Origin: Olleya namhaensis | GTDB lineage: Bacteria > Bacteroidota > Bacteroidia > Flavobacteriales > Flavobacteriaceae | Length of the DNA: 64,000 nt | NCBI RefSeq assembly: GCF_900114005.1 | Contig: NZ_FORM01000003.1 | Span: forward strand, 186,001-250,000 | Reading direction: 5' to 3' | Shown here: positions 36,101 through 44,618 of the stretch, in pieces | How the letters are laid out: each line of letters starts with the position of its first letter | Position numbering within the stretch: the stretch's first letter is position 1 | Program-made: the position numbers and the translations under genes | Notes under the pieces: generated by a model | Told to the model about the DNA's origin: nothing | The model's input: only the letters and a program-made list of their open reading frames with translations | Databases searched by the model: none

Positions 36101-37498
36101 ATGGACATTACTGCAGCATATACGGATCTATATCAAATTACAATGGCGCAAGTCTATTTTGTGACTAAACCAAATGGTAAAGCTGTATTTGACTATTATT
36201 ACCGTCGTAATCCTTTTGATAATGGGTATGCCATATTTGCGGGGTTAGAAGATGTTTTAGATATACTAGAATCGCTTAAATTCTCAGAATCTGATATTTC
36301 TTATTTAAAGCAAAAAGGATTTGAGAACGAGTTTTTAGAGTATTTAAAAAACTTTAGCTTTAAAGGTAGTATACGCTCTAGTAAAGAAGGTGATATTGTT
36401 TTTCCTAACCGTCCCATTTTACAGGTTGAAGCCAATATTATAGAAGCACAAATTATAGAAACCCTTTTACTAAATATTCTTAATTTTCAAACCTTAATCG
36501 CAACCAAAGCTAGCAGAATACGCTATAGTGCAAAAGATGCCATACTACTAGATATGGGATTACGTCGTGCCCATGCTACAGGTGGTTATTATGCGTCAAG
36601 AGCTGCTGCTATTGGTGGTTTTGACAGTACTAGTAATGTGAAAGCTGCAGAAGATTACAACATCGCATCAACAGGAACAATGGCACATTCGTTTATACAG
36701 AGTTATGATAATGAATTAGACGCTTTTCGTGATTTTGCGCAAGTACGACCTAAAAACTGTGTGCTTTTAATTGATACTTATAATACCCTAAAATTAGGAC
36801 TTCCAAATGCGATTATTGTTGCAAAAGAAATGGAAGACAAAGGTGAAAAATTATTCGGAATCCGATTGGACAGTGGAGATTTAGCGTATCTTTCTAAAAA
36901 AGCAAGAGCCATTTTGGACGCTGCTGATTTAAGTTATGTAAAAATAGTAGTCTCTAATCAGTTAGACGAATTTGTTATAAAAAGTTTAAAAGAACAACAT
37001 GCGCCTATTGATGTTTTTGGTGTAGGAACTAATCTGGTTACAGGAAGACCAGATGCGGCGTTAGATGGTGTTTATAAATTATCTGAATACAATGGAGATC
37101 CAAGAATTAAACTCTCTGAAAACATTATAAAAGTATCGTTGCCTTTTAAAAAGCAAGTGTACAGAATGACTGATGCTGATGGATTGTTTTATGGAGCAGA
37201 TGCTGTGGCTATTTACACCGAAGGTGAGATTGATAAAATGGAACATCCTTTTGATATTACCAAGCAAATAGATATTAGTGCACTAAAAAAAGAACCTTTG
37301 TTAGAGTTAGTCATGGAAGATGGTAAACGTATAATTCCTGCTAGAACTGTTACCGAAATTGCAGAATATTCGCAATCGCGTTTAGCACAACTTCCGGATG
37401 AATATAAACGTTTTCAAAATCCACACACCTATAAAATAGGACTAAGTAGTCAACTTAAAAAGGAACGAAACGATCTAATTAACAAACATAAAAGCTAA
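36101..37498 (+). CDS. pncB: Nicotinate phosphoribosyltransferase
   Basis: A 465-residue enzyme that makes nicotinate mononucleotide from nicotinate, PRPP and ATP. Recognisable parts are TDLYQITMAQVYF at the N-terminus, the catalytic histidine region TMAHSFIQSYDNE, GIRLDSGDLAYLSKKAR and the phosphate-binding VFGVGTNLVTG. It is followed after 59 nt by the nicotinamidase gene, so the two together form the Preiss-Handler salvage route to NAD. Confidence 0.94.
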   Translation: MDITAAYTDLYQITMAQVYFVTKPNGKAVFDYYYRRNPFDNGYAIFAGLEDVLDILESLKFSESDISYLKQKGFENEFLEYLKNFSFKGSIRSSKEGDIVFPNRPILQVEANIIEAQIIETLLLNILNFQTLIATKASRIRYSAKDAILLDMGLRRAHATGGYYASRAAAIGGFDSTSNVKAAEDYNIASTGTMAHSFIQSYDNELDAFRDFAQVRPKNCVLLIDTYNTLKLGLPNAIIVAKEMEDKGEKLFGIRLDSGDLAYLSKKARAILDAADLSYVKIVVSNQLDEFVIKSLKEQHAPIDVFGVGTNLVTGRPDAALDGVYKLSEYNGDPRIKLSENIIKVSLPFKKQVYRMTDADGLFYGADAVAIYTEGEIDKMEHPFDITKQIDISALKKEPLLELVMEDGKRIIPARTVTEIAEYSQSRLAQLPDEYKRFQNPHTYKIGLSSQLKKERNDLINKHKS

Positions 37499-37557
37499 AG
37501 CAATACTTCAGATGGTTAGGTCAGTCTTAGCTTTATATATTAAAAAATAATCTAAAT

Positions 37558-38163
37558 ATGAAAACACTTTTAGTTATTGATGTACAAAACGATTTTATGC
37601 CTAGCGGATCTCTTGCTGTACCCGATGGAGATAATATTGTTCCCGTAATAAATAGCATACAAGATAAATTCGATTTGATTGTAGCTACGCAAGATTGGCA
37701 TCCAAAAACGCATTCTAGCTTTGCTGTAAACCATGATAATAAATCTAATTTTGATAGCATAGAATGGCGCGGGAAATTGCAAACCTTATGGCCGGAACAT
37801 TGCGTACAAGGCAGTAAAGGAGCCGAATTACATCCAGAATTAGACACTACAAAATACGAAGCTATTTTTAGAAAAGGTACTGATATAAATATTGATAGTT
37901 ATAGCGCCTTTTATGACAACAACCATTTAAAAGCAACAGGGTTAACAGGTTATTTAAAAGAAAAGGAGGCCAAAAAACTCTATTTTTGTGGTCTAGCATC
38001 TGATATTTGTGTTTACTTTTCTATTCGCGATGCTATTCAAGAAGGTTTTGAATGTTATTTTATTGAAGATGCTGCTAAATCTTTAGATCTAGAAGTATTT
38101 GAAACTATTAAGATTAAAATGGTTGCTATGGGTGTACATATTATAACTTCAGAAGCTATTTAA
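37558..38163 (+). CDS. pncA: Nicotinamidase
   Basis: A 201-residue isochorismatase-like hydrolase that converts nicotinamide to nicotinate. The catalytic triad is D8 (VIDVQNDF), K106 (FRKG) and C151 (SDICVYFS). Metal ligands are D46, H48 and H52 in TQDWHPKTH. It supplies the substrate of the pncB product encoded just upstream. Confidence 0.94.
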   Translation: MKTLLVIDVQNDFMPSGSLAVPDGDNIVPVINSIQDKFDLIVATQDWHPKTHSSFAVNHDNKSNFDSIEWRGKLQTLWPEHCVQGSKGAELHPELDTTKYEAIFRKGTDINIDSYSAFYDNNHLKATGLTGYLKEKEAKKLYFCGLASDICVYFSIRDAIQEGFECYFIEDAAKSLDLEVFETIKIKMVAMGVHIITSEAI

Positions 38164-38232
38164 AACTATCTAAACATTCTCTATCTCTTTTTTATTGGAT
38201 TGGAAACAAAACCATACCTGATTAATACATTG

Positions 38233-38529
38233 TTATTTATTCAGTTTTTTATAGATTAATTTAGCAACTACAAGTCCTAAAACGCCTCCTAAAATAGAGA
38301 CAAAACAATTGACGACGAATAAAGTTATATTAAAACTTTCATTTTGCATTATTGACCAGGGATCAAAACCTAATCTTCCAAAAGATTTGATTAAAAAAAT
38401 ACTTCCAAAAACACCTACTAAAGTGTTTCCTATGAAACCAAAAGAGTACTTTTTATAAAAAACACCAAAGATATTAGCCGCAATAATGCCAATAAGAATA
38501 CTAACTAGTGAAATTAAAGTCCCTGTCAT
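38233..38529 (-). CDS. Small membrane protein downstream of cydB
   Basis: A 98-residue protein with three hydrophobic segments (about 4-22, 28-48, 68-91). The glycine pattern GFIGNTLVGVFGSIFLIKS recalls the YeaQ/transglycosylase-associated small membrane proteins, but the match is loose. It starts 16 nt after cydB stop and is therefore probably the third gene of the cyd operon. No established function. Confidence 0.72.
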   Translation of the reverse strand: MTGTLISLVSILIGIIAANIFGVFYKKYSFGFIGNTLVGVFGSIFLIKSFGRLGFDPWSIMQNESFNITLFVVNCFVSILGGVLGLVVAKLIYKKLNK

Positions 38530-38544
38530 AATAGAAAGTTTACA

Positions 38545-39618
38545 CTAGTGTCCGTAATCCATTTTATCAACTTTTCCTGCCATTAGTCTTTTTTGAATAA
38601 TGAAGTAAATAACAATCAGAATAAAACCAATAATTGCCCAATTAAAAGCGACTGACAAACCATAACTTTCTGTAGCTGTATTGTAAATTGTTAAATGCTC
38701 ATGCGTATTATTGATAGACGGTAATATAACCGGAAATAATGACGCCAATGACGATGTAATTCCTCCTAAAATTAATAAGGTTGAAAACATAAAACCATGA
38801 CTTTCTTTCTTTAGTTTGTTGATAAAAAACAATCCAATTAATCCTGTAAGATAAATAAGAGGAAAGACTATTAAATAAGGCCTTTTTATAAAGTTATCTA
38901 GCGAGTTAGGGTTAACAATTTGCCATATAAATAAGGAAAACACCGTTAGTATTGCTAGAGCGATATTCAACTTAAAAATGACACCTTTAAGTTTTGTATT
39001 AATTGAAGAATTAGTTTTTAAAATCACCCAATTAGCACCATGAATAGCTAAGGTGATCACAGAAACTAACCCTATAATAATTGTAAACCAATCTATAATT
39101 CCAGGCGTATCACTTAATGGACTAAAACTACTATCCCATAAGGGTAAGAAAAAATAATGTCCTTCGTAAGCTGAAACTCCATTTTCAACGCCTCCTAAGT
39201 TTACACCTCTAACAATATTACCTAAAGCAATACCAAAAAACAAGGCTAATAACAAACTTGACACACCAAATGAGGTGTCCCAAATGTCTTTCCACATTTG
39301 ATACTTAAATTGACCTCTAAACTCTAAACCAATAGCTCTGAAAATAATTAGCCAAAGCACTATAATTAATGGCAAATAAAATCCGCTAAAAACAGACGCA
39401 TAAAATGTTGGAAACGCCATAAAAAGCATTCCTCCTGCTGCAACTAACCAAACCTCGTTAGAATCCCAAAATAATCCAGCCGATTTTGCGATGACTTCTT
39501 TGTCTTTTTCTTTTTTAGCAAAGAACAAATGAATGATTCCTGTACCAAAGTCGTAACCATCTAAAATAAAAAATACTGCTAAAACAATAGCGATTGCTAT
39601 ATACCAAAATACTTCCAT
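38545..39618 (-). CDS. cydB: Cytochrome d ubiquinol oxidase subunit II
   Basis: A 357-residue subunit with about nine helices, beginning MEVFWYIAIAIVLAVFFILD followed by GYDFGTGI, the typical CydB start. Together with CydA it forms the quinol oxidase bd, which reduces oxygen to water with high affinity and does not pump protons. Its start is 2 nt after the cydA stop. bd oxidases are known to tolerate sulfide, which matters in view of the regulon described here. Confidence 0.95.
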   Translation of the reverse strand: MEVFWYIAIAIVLAVFFILDGYDFGTGIIHLFFAKKEKDKEVIAKSAGLFWDSNEVWLVAAGGMLFMAFPTFYASVFSGFYLPLIIVLWLIIFRAIGLEFRGQFKYQMWKDIWDTSFGVSSLLLALFFGIALGNIVRGVNLGGVENGVSAYEGHYFFLPLWDSSFSPLSDTPGIIDWFTIIIGLVSVITLAIHGANWVILKTNSSINTKLKGVIFKLNIALAILTVFSLFIWQIVNPNSLDNFIKRPYLIVFPLIYLTGLIGLFFINKLKKESHGFMFSTLLILGGITSSLASLFPVILPSINNTHEHLTIYNTATESYGLSVAFNWAIIGFILIVIYFIIQKRLMAGKVDKMDYGH

Positions 39619-39620
39619 AA

Positions 39621-40952
39621 TTAATGTGTTTGAGGTTTTGGACCTTGATTAATAGTTTTACCAACTAAGACTAGAAATAACAAGCCTAAAAGCATATATA
39701 AAGCAACAAAACCAAGCAATGTAAATAACGTGTTTCCTGAAGATACTGTTGGCGAAATCCCATCCCTAGTTTTTAATAAACCATACACTAGATAGGGTTG
39801 ACGCCCTAGTTCTGCAGTATACCAACCTGTAAGATTTGCGATATAAGGAAATGGCACCAAAAACATAATGATCCATAATAATGGTTTTAATGTGTATAGT
39901 TTTTTTCGCCATAAAAAGAAAAGTGCCAATGCCATTACACCTATAAAAATAGTTCCTAATCCAACCATTATGTGATAAGAATAATAAAGTGCAGGAATAT
40001 TACTTGGCAATTCTTCTTCTTTAAATTGATCCATTCCCGGAATTTGTTTATCCCAATCTTGATGGGTTAAAAAGCTTAATATATTAGGTACTGCTATTTT
40101 ATTATCTAGCTTCTTTTCTACCATATTAGGTTGTCCAACTAAAACAATTTCGGCTCCAGCCTCTTCTGTTTCAAAAATCCCTTCCATAGCAGCAAAAGAA
40201 GCTGGTTGGTATTCTGCAACATTTTTAGCATTCCAATCACCTGTTGGAAAAGCAACCAATACACTAGATATTAATCCGAAAATCACACCTGTTTTTAAGA
40301 ATAATTTCCCGTATTCCGTTTGCTTATTTCTTAATACATAAAATGCACCAATACTTGCTACAACAAACGAAGACGTAACAACCGACGCTATTTGATTGTG
40401 CAAAAAGGCTGGTAATAGCCAAGGATTTGTAAAGAGTGCTGAAAAGTTTTCTAAAACAAATTTACCGTTTTCTAAAACCTCATAACCTACAGGATGTTGC
40501 ATCCAAGCATTAGTAGCTAGAATAAACCATCCACTTGCCCAAGACCCTAAAAAGACTAGAAAACCTGTTAGAAAGTGTAGTTTTTGTCCCATTAGTTTTT
40601 CACCAAAAATAAAGAGTGCTAAAAACGAGGATTCTAAAAAGAAAGAAAACATCCCTTCCATAGCCAAAGTCTGACCGATAATACCACCTGTGAGTTCTGA
40701 AAACTTTGCCCAATTGGTACCAAATTGAAACTCCATTGGAATACCGGTAACCACTCCCATGGTAAAATTGATAGCAAAAATTTTCATTAAAAATTTTGCT
40801 GCATTGTTATACTTTTCGATGTTATTTATTAAATACTTCCCCTTAAAAAAGACTATCAATAATGATAATCCCATGGTTAATTGTGGAAATATATAATGAA
40901 ATGTGATAGTAAATGCAAACTGCAACCTATCGTAAAAGAGCATGTCTTCCAT
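39621..40952 (-). CDS. cydA: Cytochrome d ubiquinol oxidase subunit I (short Q-loop type)
   Basis: A 443-residue subunit holding the three hemes. H19 (TITFHYIFPQ) is the conserved heme ligand near the N-terminus, and GWYTAELGRQPYLVYGLLKT is the C-terminal signature. It is about 80 residues shorter than the E. coli protein, as expected for the short Q-loop class. It starts the operon cydA-cydB-small membrane protein. Its promoter has a -7 box and a weaker member of the GTAAC site family at the standard spacing. Confidence 0.96.
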   Translation of the reverse strand: MEDMLFYDRLQFAFTITFHYIFPQLTMGLSLLIVFFKGKYLINNIEKYNNAAKFLMKIFAINFTMGVVTGIPMEFQFGTNWAKFSELTGGIIGQTLAMEGMFSFFLESSFLALFIFGEKLMGQKLHFLTGFLVFLGSWASGWFILATNAWMQHPVGYEVLENGKFVLENFSALFTNPWLLPAFLHNQIASVVTSSFVVASIGAFYVLRNKQTEYGKLFLKTGVIFGLISSVLVAFPTGDWNAKNVAEYQPASFAAMEGIFETEEAGAEIVLVGQPNMVEKKLDNKIAVPNILSFLTHQDWDKQIPGMDQFKEEELPSNIPALYYSYHIMVGLGTIFIGVMALALFFLWRKKLYTLKPLLWIIMFLVPFPYIANLTGWYTAELGRQPYLVYGLLKTRDGISPTVSSGNTLFTLLGFVALYMLLGLLFLVLVGKTINQGPKPQTH

Positions 40953-40970
40953 ATCCTAGTTTTTAGACTA

Positions 40971-41014
40971 TAAAAATACGACACAACGCTTAAACGCTGT
41001 GTAACCTTTATCAC
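40971..41014 (-). promoter_or_regulatory. Crp/Fnr-type class II promoter of cydAB (weak site)
   Basis: GTAAC-CTTT-ATCAC (41001-41014) has one perfect and one degenerate half. Its centre lies 29.5 nt from the first base of TATTTTTA (40978 to 40971). Between them is a near-palindrome ACACAACG...CGCTGTGT (40981-41000), possibly a separate repressor site. Confidence 0.55.
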
Positions 41015-41043
41015 AAAAAAGCCTCAAAAATGAGGCTTTTTTG
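41015..41043 (-). terminator. Terminator of the peroxiredoxin gene
   Basis: AAAAAAGCCTCA (41015-41026) pairs with TGAGGCTTTTTT (41031-41042) around AAAA. The A-run gives a U-run on the minus strand, 20-50 nt beyond the peroxiredoxin stop. Confidence 0.85.
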
Positions 41044-41063
41044 TTATTTATAATTAGTTTGAA

Positions 41064-41786
41064 TTATTTTTTTAAGATTGCATCTAAGACTAAGTCTTTA
41101 TCTAGTTTTTTAGTACAGAAAAACCAGTCTTTACAATCTAAATCTTCTGTAGATGTCATACGTTCTTCAGCAACACCACATGATCCAGCAGGAGATACAA
41201 TTACATCATCTCCAGGATTCCAATCTGCAGGAGTAGCTACATTAAACTTATCTGAAGTTTGCATAGCTATTAAAGCTCTGTAAAGTTCATCAAAATTACG
41301 ACCTAAACTTAATGGATAATAAATGATAGCTCTAACGGTTTCGTTTGGATCTACAAAAAAGACAGCCCTAACTGCTTGTGTTTTGCTTTCTCCGGGTTGA
41401 ATCATTCCATATTTTTTGGCAACTTCCATCGAGATGTCCTCAATTAAAGGAAATTTAACCTCAATGTTTTTCATTCCGTTAAATTCAATTTTATCTTTAA
41501 TAGTTCTTAACCAAGCAATGTGACTGTATAGACCATCAATTGACAAACCGATAAGACTACAGTTTGCTTTTGCAAATTTTTCTTCTAAATGCGCAAATGT
41601 CATAAACTCAGAGGTACAAACAGGTGTGAAATCTGCGGGATGACTAAATAATATAGACCATTTGCCTTTATAATCTGATGGATAATTAATATTTCCTTGC
41701 GTCGTTACTGCTGTAAATTCTGGTGCTTTATCACCAATTCTTGGCATTGCAAATGTGTCTTGTGGTGTTGTTTCTAGAGTATTCAT
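41064..41786 (-). CDS. 1-Cys peroxiredoxin (Prx6-like)
   Basis: A 240-residue peroxiredoxin. The peroxidatic C57 is in SHPADFTPVCTSE and the long C-terminal domain (RAIIYYPLSLGRNFDELYR, WNPGDDVI) marks the Prx6/1-Cys group. It reduces hydrogen peroxide and organic hydroperoxides. Four further cysteines cluster near the C-terminus (AGSCGVAEE, DLDCKDWFFC), which is more than usual for a 1-Cys enzyme and may allow extra disulfide or metal chemistry. The promoter carries a GTAAC-type site. Confidence 0.94.
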   Translation of the reverse strand: MNTLETTPQDTFAMPRIGDKAPEFTAVTTQGNINYPSDYKGKWSILFSHPADFTPVCTSEFMTFAHLEEKFAKANCSLIGLSIDGLYSHIAWLRTIKDKIEFNGMKNIEVKFPLIEDISMEVAKKYGMIQPGESKTQAVRAVFFVDPNETVRAIIYYPLSLGRNFDELYRALIAMQTSDKFNVATPADWNPGDDVIVSPAGSCGVAEERMTSTEDLDCKDWFFCTKKLDKDLVLDAILKK

Positions 41787-41815
41787 AGTATATCGAGTTT
41801 TAATTATTTATAGTA

Positions 41816-41859
41816 TAAAATTACTCTAGAAGTGCAAGTTGGTTTGTAACATTTGTGAC
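41816..41859 (-). promoter_or_regulatory. Crp/Fnr-type class II promoter of the peroxiredoxin gene
   Basis: GTAAC-ATTT-GTGAC (41846-41859), one mismatch from the palindrome, is centred 29.5 nt from the first base of TAATTTTA (41823 to 41816). Predicted transcript start is near 41811. Confidence 0.65.
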
Positions 41860-41928
41860 TTAAACCATACGTATTCCCTATCCTATTATAAGTGTTAACA
41901 ATAGCTAAAACAAACACTTTATTGCATA

Positions 41929-41954
41929 AAAAAAGCGCATAATATGCGCTTTTT
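41929..41954 (-). terminator. Terminator of the 49-residue membrane protein gene
   Basis: AAAAAGCGCAT (41930-41940) and ATGCGCTTTTT (41944-41954) form an 11-bp stem with loop AAT. It is 26 nt past the stop of the small gene on the minus strand. Confidence 0.85.
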
Positions 41955-41979
41955 AAATTATTATCTGTAGTGTTTTAAA

Positions 41980-42129
41980 TTATCTTTCTTTTGGCTCTTC
42001 TTTATCTCTATCACTGTTTGTCATTGAACTTACTAATAAACCAATAAGTCCTAAGCAAACAAGCGCGAATATAGCAATCATTATTACTCCGTTGTTCCAA
42101 TTGTATAATGCAATGTTTTGAGATATCAT
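41980..42129 (-). CDS. 49-residue single-helix membrane protein
   Basis: An ATG at 42129 opens a 49-codon frame. The product has an N-terminal MISQNIALYNWNN, a hydrophobic helix (about residues 15-35, VIMIAIFALVCLGLIG) and a charged tail ending DKEEPKER. It is followed by a clear terminator and fills what would otherwise be an empty gap of over 400 nt. Size, topology and terminator suggest a real small membrane protein; it resembles small accessory proteins of respiratory oxidases but I do not recognise a family. Confidence 0.6.
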   Translation of the reverse strand: MISQNIALYNWNNGVIMIAIFALVCLGLIGLLVSSMTNSDRDKEEPKER

Positions 42130-42224
42130 AGTATAAAATTTATGTCGTTATTTGATAGTGTAAAATTACTATTGCCTTTTTAAATTTAATATGACAAATA
42201 TCAGTTTTATCAAACCTTTGTTAG

Positions 42225-42809
42225 TTATCCTTTTTTTTGAATGATAAAAAACAATTCTCGTCCTGCTCTTGGCTTTATTGAGTTATAAGCCTCGTCCATA
42301 ATCTTAATATCAAAATAGGGCTTAAAATAGCCTAAATACTCCGTTTTACTACCTCCAAAAGGTGGATGCGTTGTATTTAACACAGCATCAAATAGTAATC
42401 CCGAAACGCTGCCTTTTGAATTTAAAATCTCAGAAGCTTTTTTAGCGTAAGCATTTCTTAAACTTGGATCTATCGCACAAAAAAAAGTTTGCTCTATAAT
42501 TAAATCAAACATCATATTTAAATCAAAAAAATTATCCAAAATTAGATTTGAAGATGGAAAATCGGGCACTCTAGCTTTTAAGTTATCTAAAGCTGTTTTA
42601 GATAAATCGACAACAAAGATATTCTTGAAGCCTTTATTATAAAGGTATTCTGCTTCATAACTATTACCACCACCAGGAATTAAAATTTTTAAATCTAAAT
42701 TAGTTAACTGATCAAAATAAGCTTGCAATGGCGGAGAAATGGTTCCTAAATCCCAACCAATATCATTAGATTGGTATCTATCATCCCAAAAACCTGCGTT
42801 TAAATCCAT
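42225..42809 (-). CDS. Thiopurine S-methyltransferase family SAM methyltransferase
   Basis: A 194-residue class I SAM-dependent methyltransferase. The N-terminus FWDDRYQSNDIGWDLG is diagnostic for the TPMT family, and the SAM-binding loop is ILIPGGGNSYEAEYL. Bacterial members methylate thiols, selenium or tellurium compounds. The start overlaps the stop of the thioredoxin gene by 1 nt. It is the last gene of the HMA-cytochrome-thioredoxin operon, so methylation of sulfide or small thiols would fit; this is inferred. Confidence 0.9.
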   Translation of the reverse strand: MDLNAGFWDDRYQSNDIGWDLGTISPPLQAYFDQLTNLDLKILIPGGGNSYEAEYLYNKGFKNIFVVDLSKTALDNLKARVPDFPSSNLILDNFFDLNMMFDLIIEQTFFCAIDPSLRNAYAKKASEILNSKGSVSGLLFDAVLNTTHPPFGGSKTEYLGYFKPYFDIKIMDEAYNSIKPRAGRELFFIIQKKG

Positions 42810-43105
42810 TAATACGTTGCTGTAATAACATCAATCAATTCGTTTTTTTGTAGCACACCTGATTGTCTCCAAACTTGTTTTCCATTTTTAAATAACAATA
42901 ACGTTGGCACACCTCTAACTTGATATTTAGATGCTAATTCTTGGTTTTTATCTACATCAATTTTTATAATTGAAACGCGTTCTTTTAAATTATCTTTTAC
43001 ATCTTTTAAAATAGGGCTCATTGTTTTACAAGGCCCACACCACTCGGCATAAAAATCCACCAACACTGGTGAATCTTGATTTATTATTTCTGAAAATTTA
43101 CTCAT
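42809..43105 (-). CDS. trxA: Thioredoxin
   Basis: A 98-residue thioredoxin with the active site C23-G-P-C26 (YAEWCGPCKTMSP) and the cis-proline VRGVPTLLLFKNG. It has no signal peptide and reduces disulfides or persulfides in the cytoplasm. It is placed between the diheme cytochrome and the TPMT-family gene, overlapping the latter by 1 nt, so it is dedicated to this operon rather than the general housekeeping copy. Confidence 0.94.
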   Translation of the reverse strand: MSKFSEIINQDSPVLVDFYAEWCGPCKTMSPILKDVKDNLKERVSIIKIDVDKNQELASKYQVRGVPTLLLFKNGKQVWRQSGVLQKNELIDVITATY

Positions 43106-43117
43106 TATTAATTTTAT

Positions 43118-44110
43118 TTATTTATCAAAACTAACACTCCAAATACCTCTAACCTGATTTATAGAATAACCTGTTGCCTTATCCTCAGGGTACAAATTAG
43201 CAAGACTATTTAATGTTGGTCTTTTAATATCTTGATTTGGTTTACCATGACATTGCAAGCACATTGCGTTTGTTGTTATAGGGTAATATACAAGTACTTT
43301 GCTATCTAAAACATCAACTATAGGTTTTGGTTCTGTATTATTTTTGATGTCGTTTTTAAAAGATTTAATATACGTCAATTCTTTATTATTTGCTAAATTA
43401 TTTTGATTTCTTGGTTTGTCTGAAACTCTTTTTATGGTTGCATTATGTACTACAGACATGCTATCTGTTAAAGGATAAGCCTTTTCATTACAAAACGCCA
43501 AAGCTTCTAACGTCCCTTTTTTCTGGATAGTTCCCATTAGGTTTTTTCCTAAAACAGCTTTAGTTGTTAAGGCATATTTTAATCCACGTTCCGCGTATGG
43601 TAAATCTTTAAAATTCACTTCAGTCTGCTGCTGGTTAACGCTATTTTTGTTTCTATTTCCTTTATGGTTACCATTTTCTTCATTAAAATGGGCTTCAAAC
43701 CAATCTGGTTGATCAATATCATAATCAAACATATAGTCTGCTATTTCAGCAATTGTCTCTTCTGGAAATGCTTGCTTTGGCATAACACCAAAACGTTTTA
43801 CTGCTCCAAACATTTTAGCGTCTTGTGCATTGGGATTTTTGACCCATGCTTGCATATTTTCTACAAATTGCGCTTTAGTTGTATTTTTATCTATATAATG
43901 CTTTTTGATAGCAATCATTGGCGGTCCAATCCTTTCAGATTGACTTGCTGCTGGACTATGACATGTGTAACAGTTTGTCTCCATTAGCTTTTTTCCAGGA
44001 TGCTTATTAGCCTCCATTTGTGTGTCAAATGCAGAACGTTTTTTATTTTTAGAATTATTGCAGCTAACCAAAAACAACGATACTATTATAAGTAAGTAGA
44101 CCTTTTTCAT
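43118..44110 (-). CDS. Diheme lipoprotein: cytochrome c domain plus DUF3365 (Tll0287-like)
   Basis: A 330-residue lipoprotein (lipobox LVSC, cysteine 17). The N-terminal heme site is C47-Y-T-C50-H51 with later methionine-containing segments (FGVMPKQAF) of a class I cytochrome c. The C-terminal half is a DUF3365 domain with a second heme site C284-L-Q-C287-H288 near IKRPTLNSLANLYPEDKATG. DUF3365 proteins are thought to sense redox state or small ligands. It is exported and attached to a membrane. It lies between HMA and thioredoxin genes in one operon. Confidence 0.88.
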   Translation of the reverse strand: MKKVYLLIIVSLFLVSCNNSKNKKRSAFDTQMEANKHPGKKLMETNCYTCHSPAASQSERIGPPMIAIKKHYIDKNTTKAQFVENMQAWVKNPNAQDAKMFGAVKRFGVMPKQAFPEETIAEIADYMFDYDIDQPDWFEAHFNEENGNHKGNRNKNSVNQQQTEVNFKDLPYAERGLKYALTTKAVLGKNLMGTIQKKGTLEALAFCNEKAYPLTDSMSVVHNATIKRVSDKPRNQNNLANNKELTYIKSFKNDIKNNTEPKPIVDVLDSKVLVYYPITTNAMCLQCHGKPNQDIKRPTLNSLANLYPEDKATGYSINQVRGIWSVSFDK

Positions 44111-44119
44111 GATTTTTTT

Positions 44120-44389
44120 TTATTGTGAAAGCTTTCCAGTAGCACAACTAACAAAAGATTTAGCTTTAGATACTAAATTATTATCATCATCTATTGAAGG
44201 GTAACCTAATGCTTTAAGTCGCTCTTTTACTACTAAAGCTTCTGCTTGATTATTATGATTAAATGCTACTACACTATTGTCAACATCTATTGTTATCTCA
44301 GAGATGTTTTCTATTTCGGCTAATTTTGTAGTGATAGTGTTTGCACAACCACCACATTTTAAGTTTTGTACTACTATTGAAGTGTTCAT
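44120..44389 (-). CDS. Heavy-metal-associated (HMA) domain protein, CopZ-like
   Basis: An 89-residue cytoplasmic protein with one ferredoxin-like HMA domain (residues 1-68) and the metal-binding loop C12-G-G-C15 (LKCGGCANTITTKL). A short tail holds one more cysteine (FVSCATG). It likely carries copper or another soft metal. It opens the operon HMA, diheme lipoprotein, thioredoxin, methyltransferase. Its ATG lies at the end of a tandem-repeat leader shared with the persulfide dioxygenase gene. Confidence 0.9.
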   Translation of the reverse strand: MNTSIVVQNLKCGGCANTITTKLAEIENISEITIDVDNSVVAFNHNNQAEALVVKERLKALGYPSIDDDNNLVSKAKSFVSCATGKLSQ

Positions 44390-44495
44390 TTTTAATTCTA
44401 TTTTAAATTTCGGTAAAATGTGTTCGCTAAAATGCTCGGTTCATTTTTAATTCTATTTTAAATTTTGGTAAAACTGTTTCGCCGTAAGGCCAAAG
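44385..44495 (-). repeat. Tandem-repeat leader of the HMA operon (two 55-nt units)
   Basis: Units begin at 44385 and 44440 (period 55). Read on the minus strand they contain GCGAACACATTTTACC, then AAAATAGAATTAAAAATGAA, so each ends in an ATG; the last ATG is the HMA start. The outermost unit begins with GCCTTACGGCGAA, nearly as in the leader at 46030-46197. Confidence 0.85.
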
Positions 44496-44510
44496 TATTA
44501 AAGTAATATA

Positions 44511-44554
44511 TAAATTTACTACAAATTGAAATCTTAAACGGTAACTAATGTTAC
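44511..44554 (-). promoter_or_regulatory. Crp/Fnr-type class II promoter of the HMA operon
   Basis: The perfect palindrome GTAACTAATGTTAC (44541-44554) is centred 29.5 nt from the first base of TAAATTTA (44518 to 44511). Predicted start near 44506 gives a leader of about 117 nt that contains the tandem repeat. Confidence 0.72.
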
Positions 44555-44560
44555 ACAAAA

Positions 44561-44595
44561 AAAGCGCGTATTACAATTATGCAATACGCGCTTTT
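44561..44595 (-). terminator. Terminator of the persulfide dioxygenase-rhodanese gene
   Basis: AAAGCGCGTATT (44561-44572) pairs with AATACGCGCTTT (44583-44594) around a 10-nt loop, with an A-run giving U on the minus strand. It directly borders the operator of the next operon (44541-44554). Confidence 0.85.
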
Positions 44596-44618
44596 ACTAA
44601 CTAAAAATAACTTTAATA

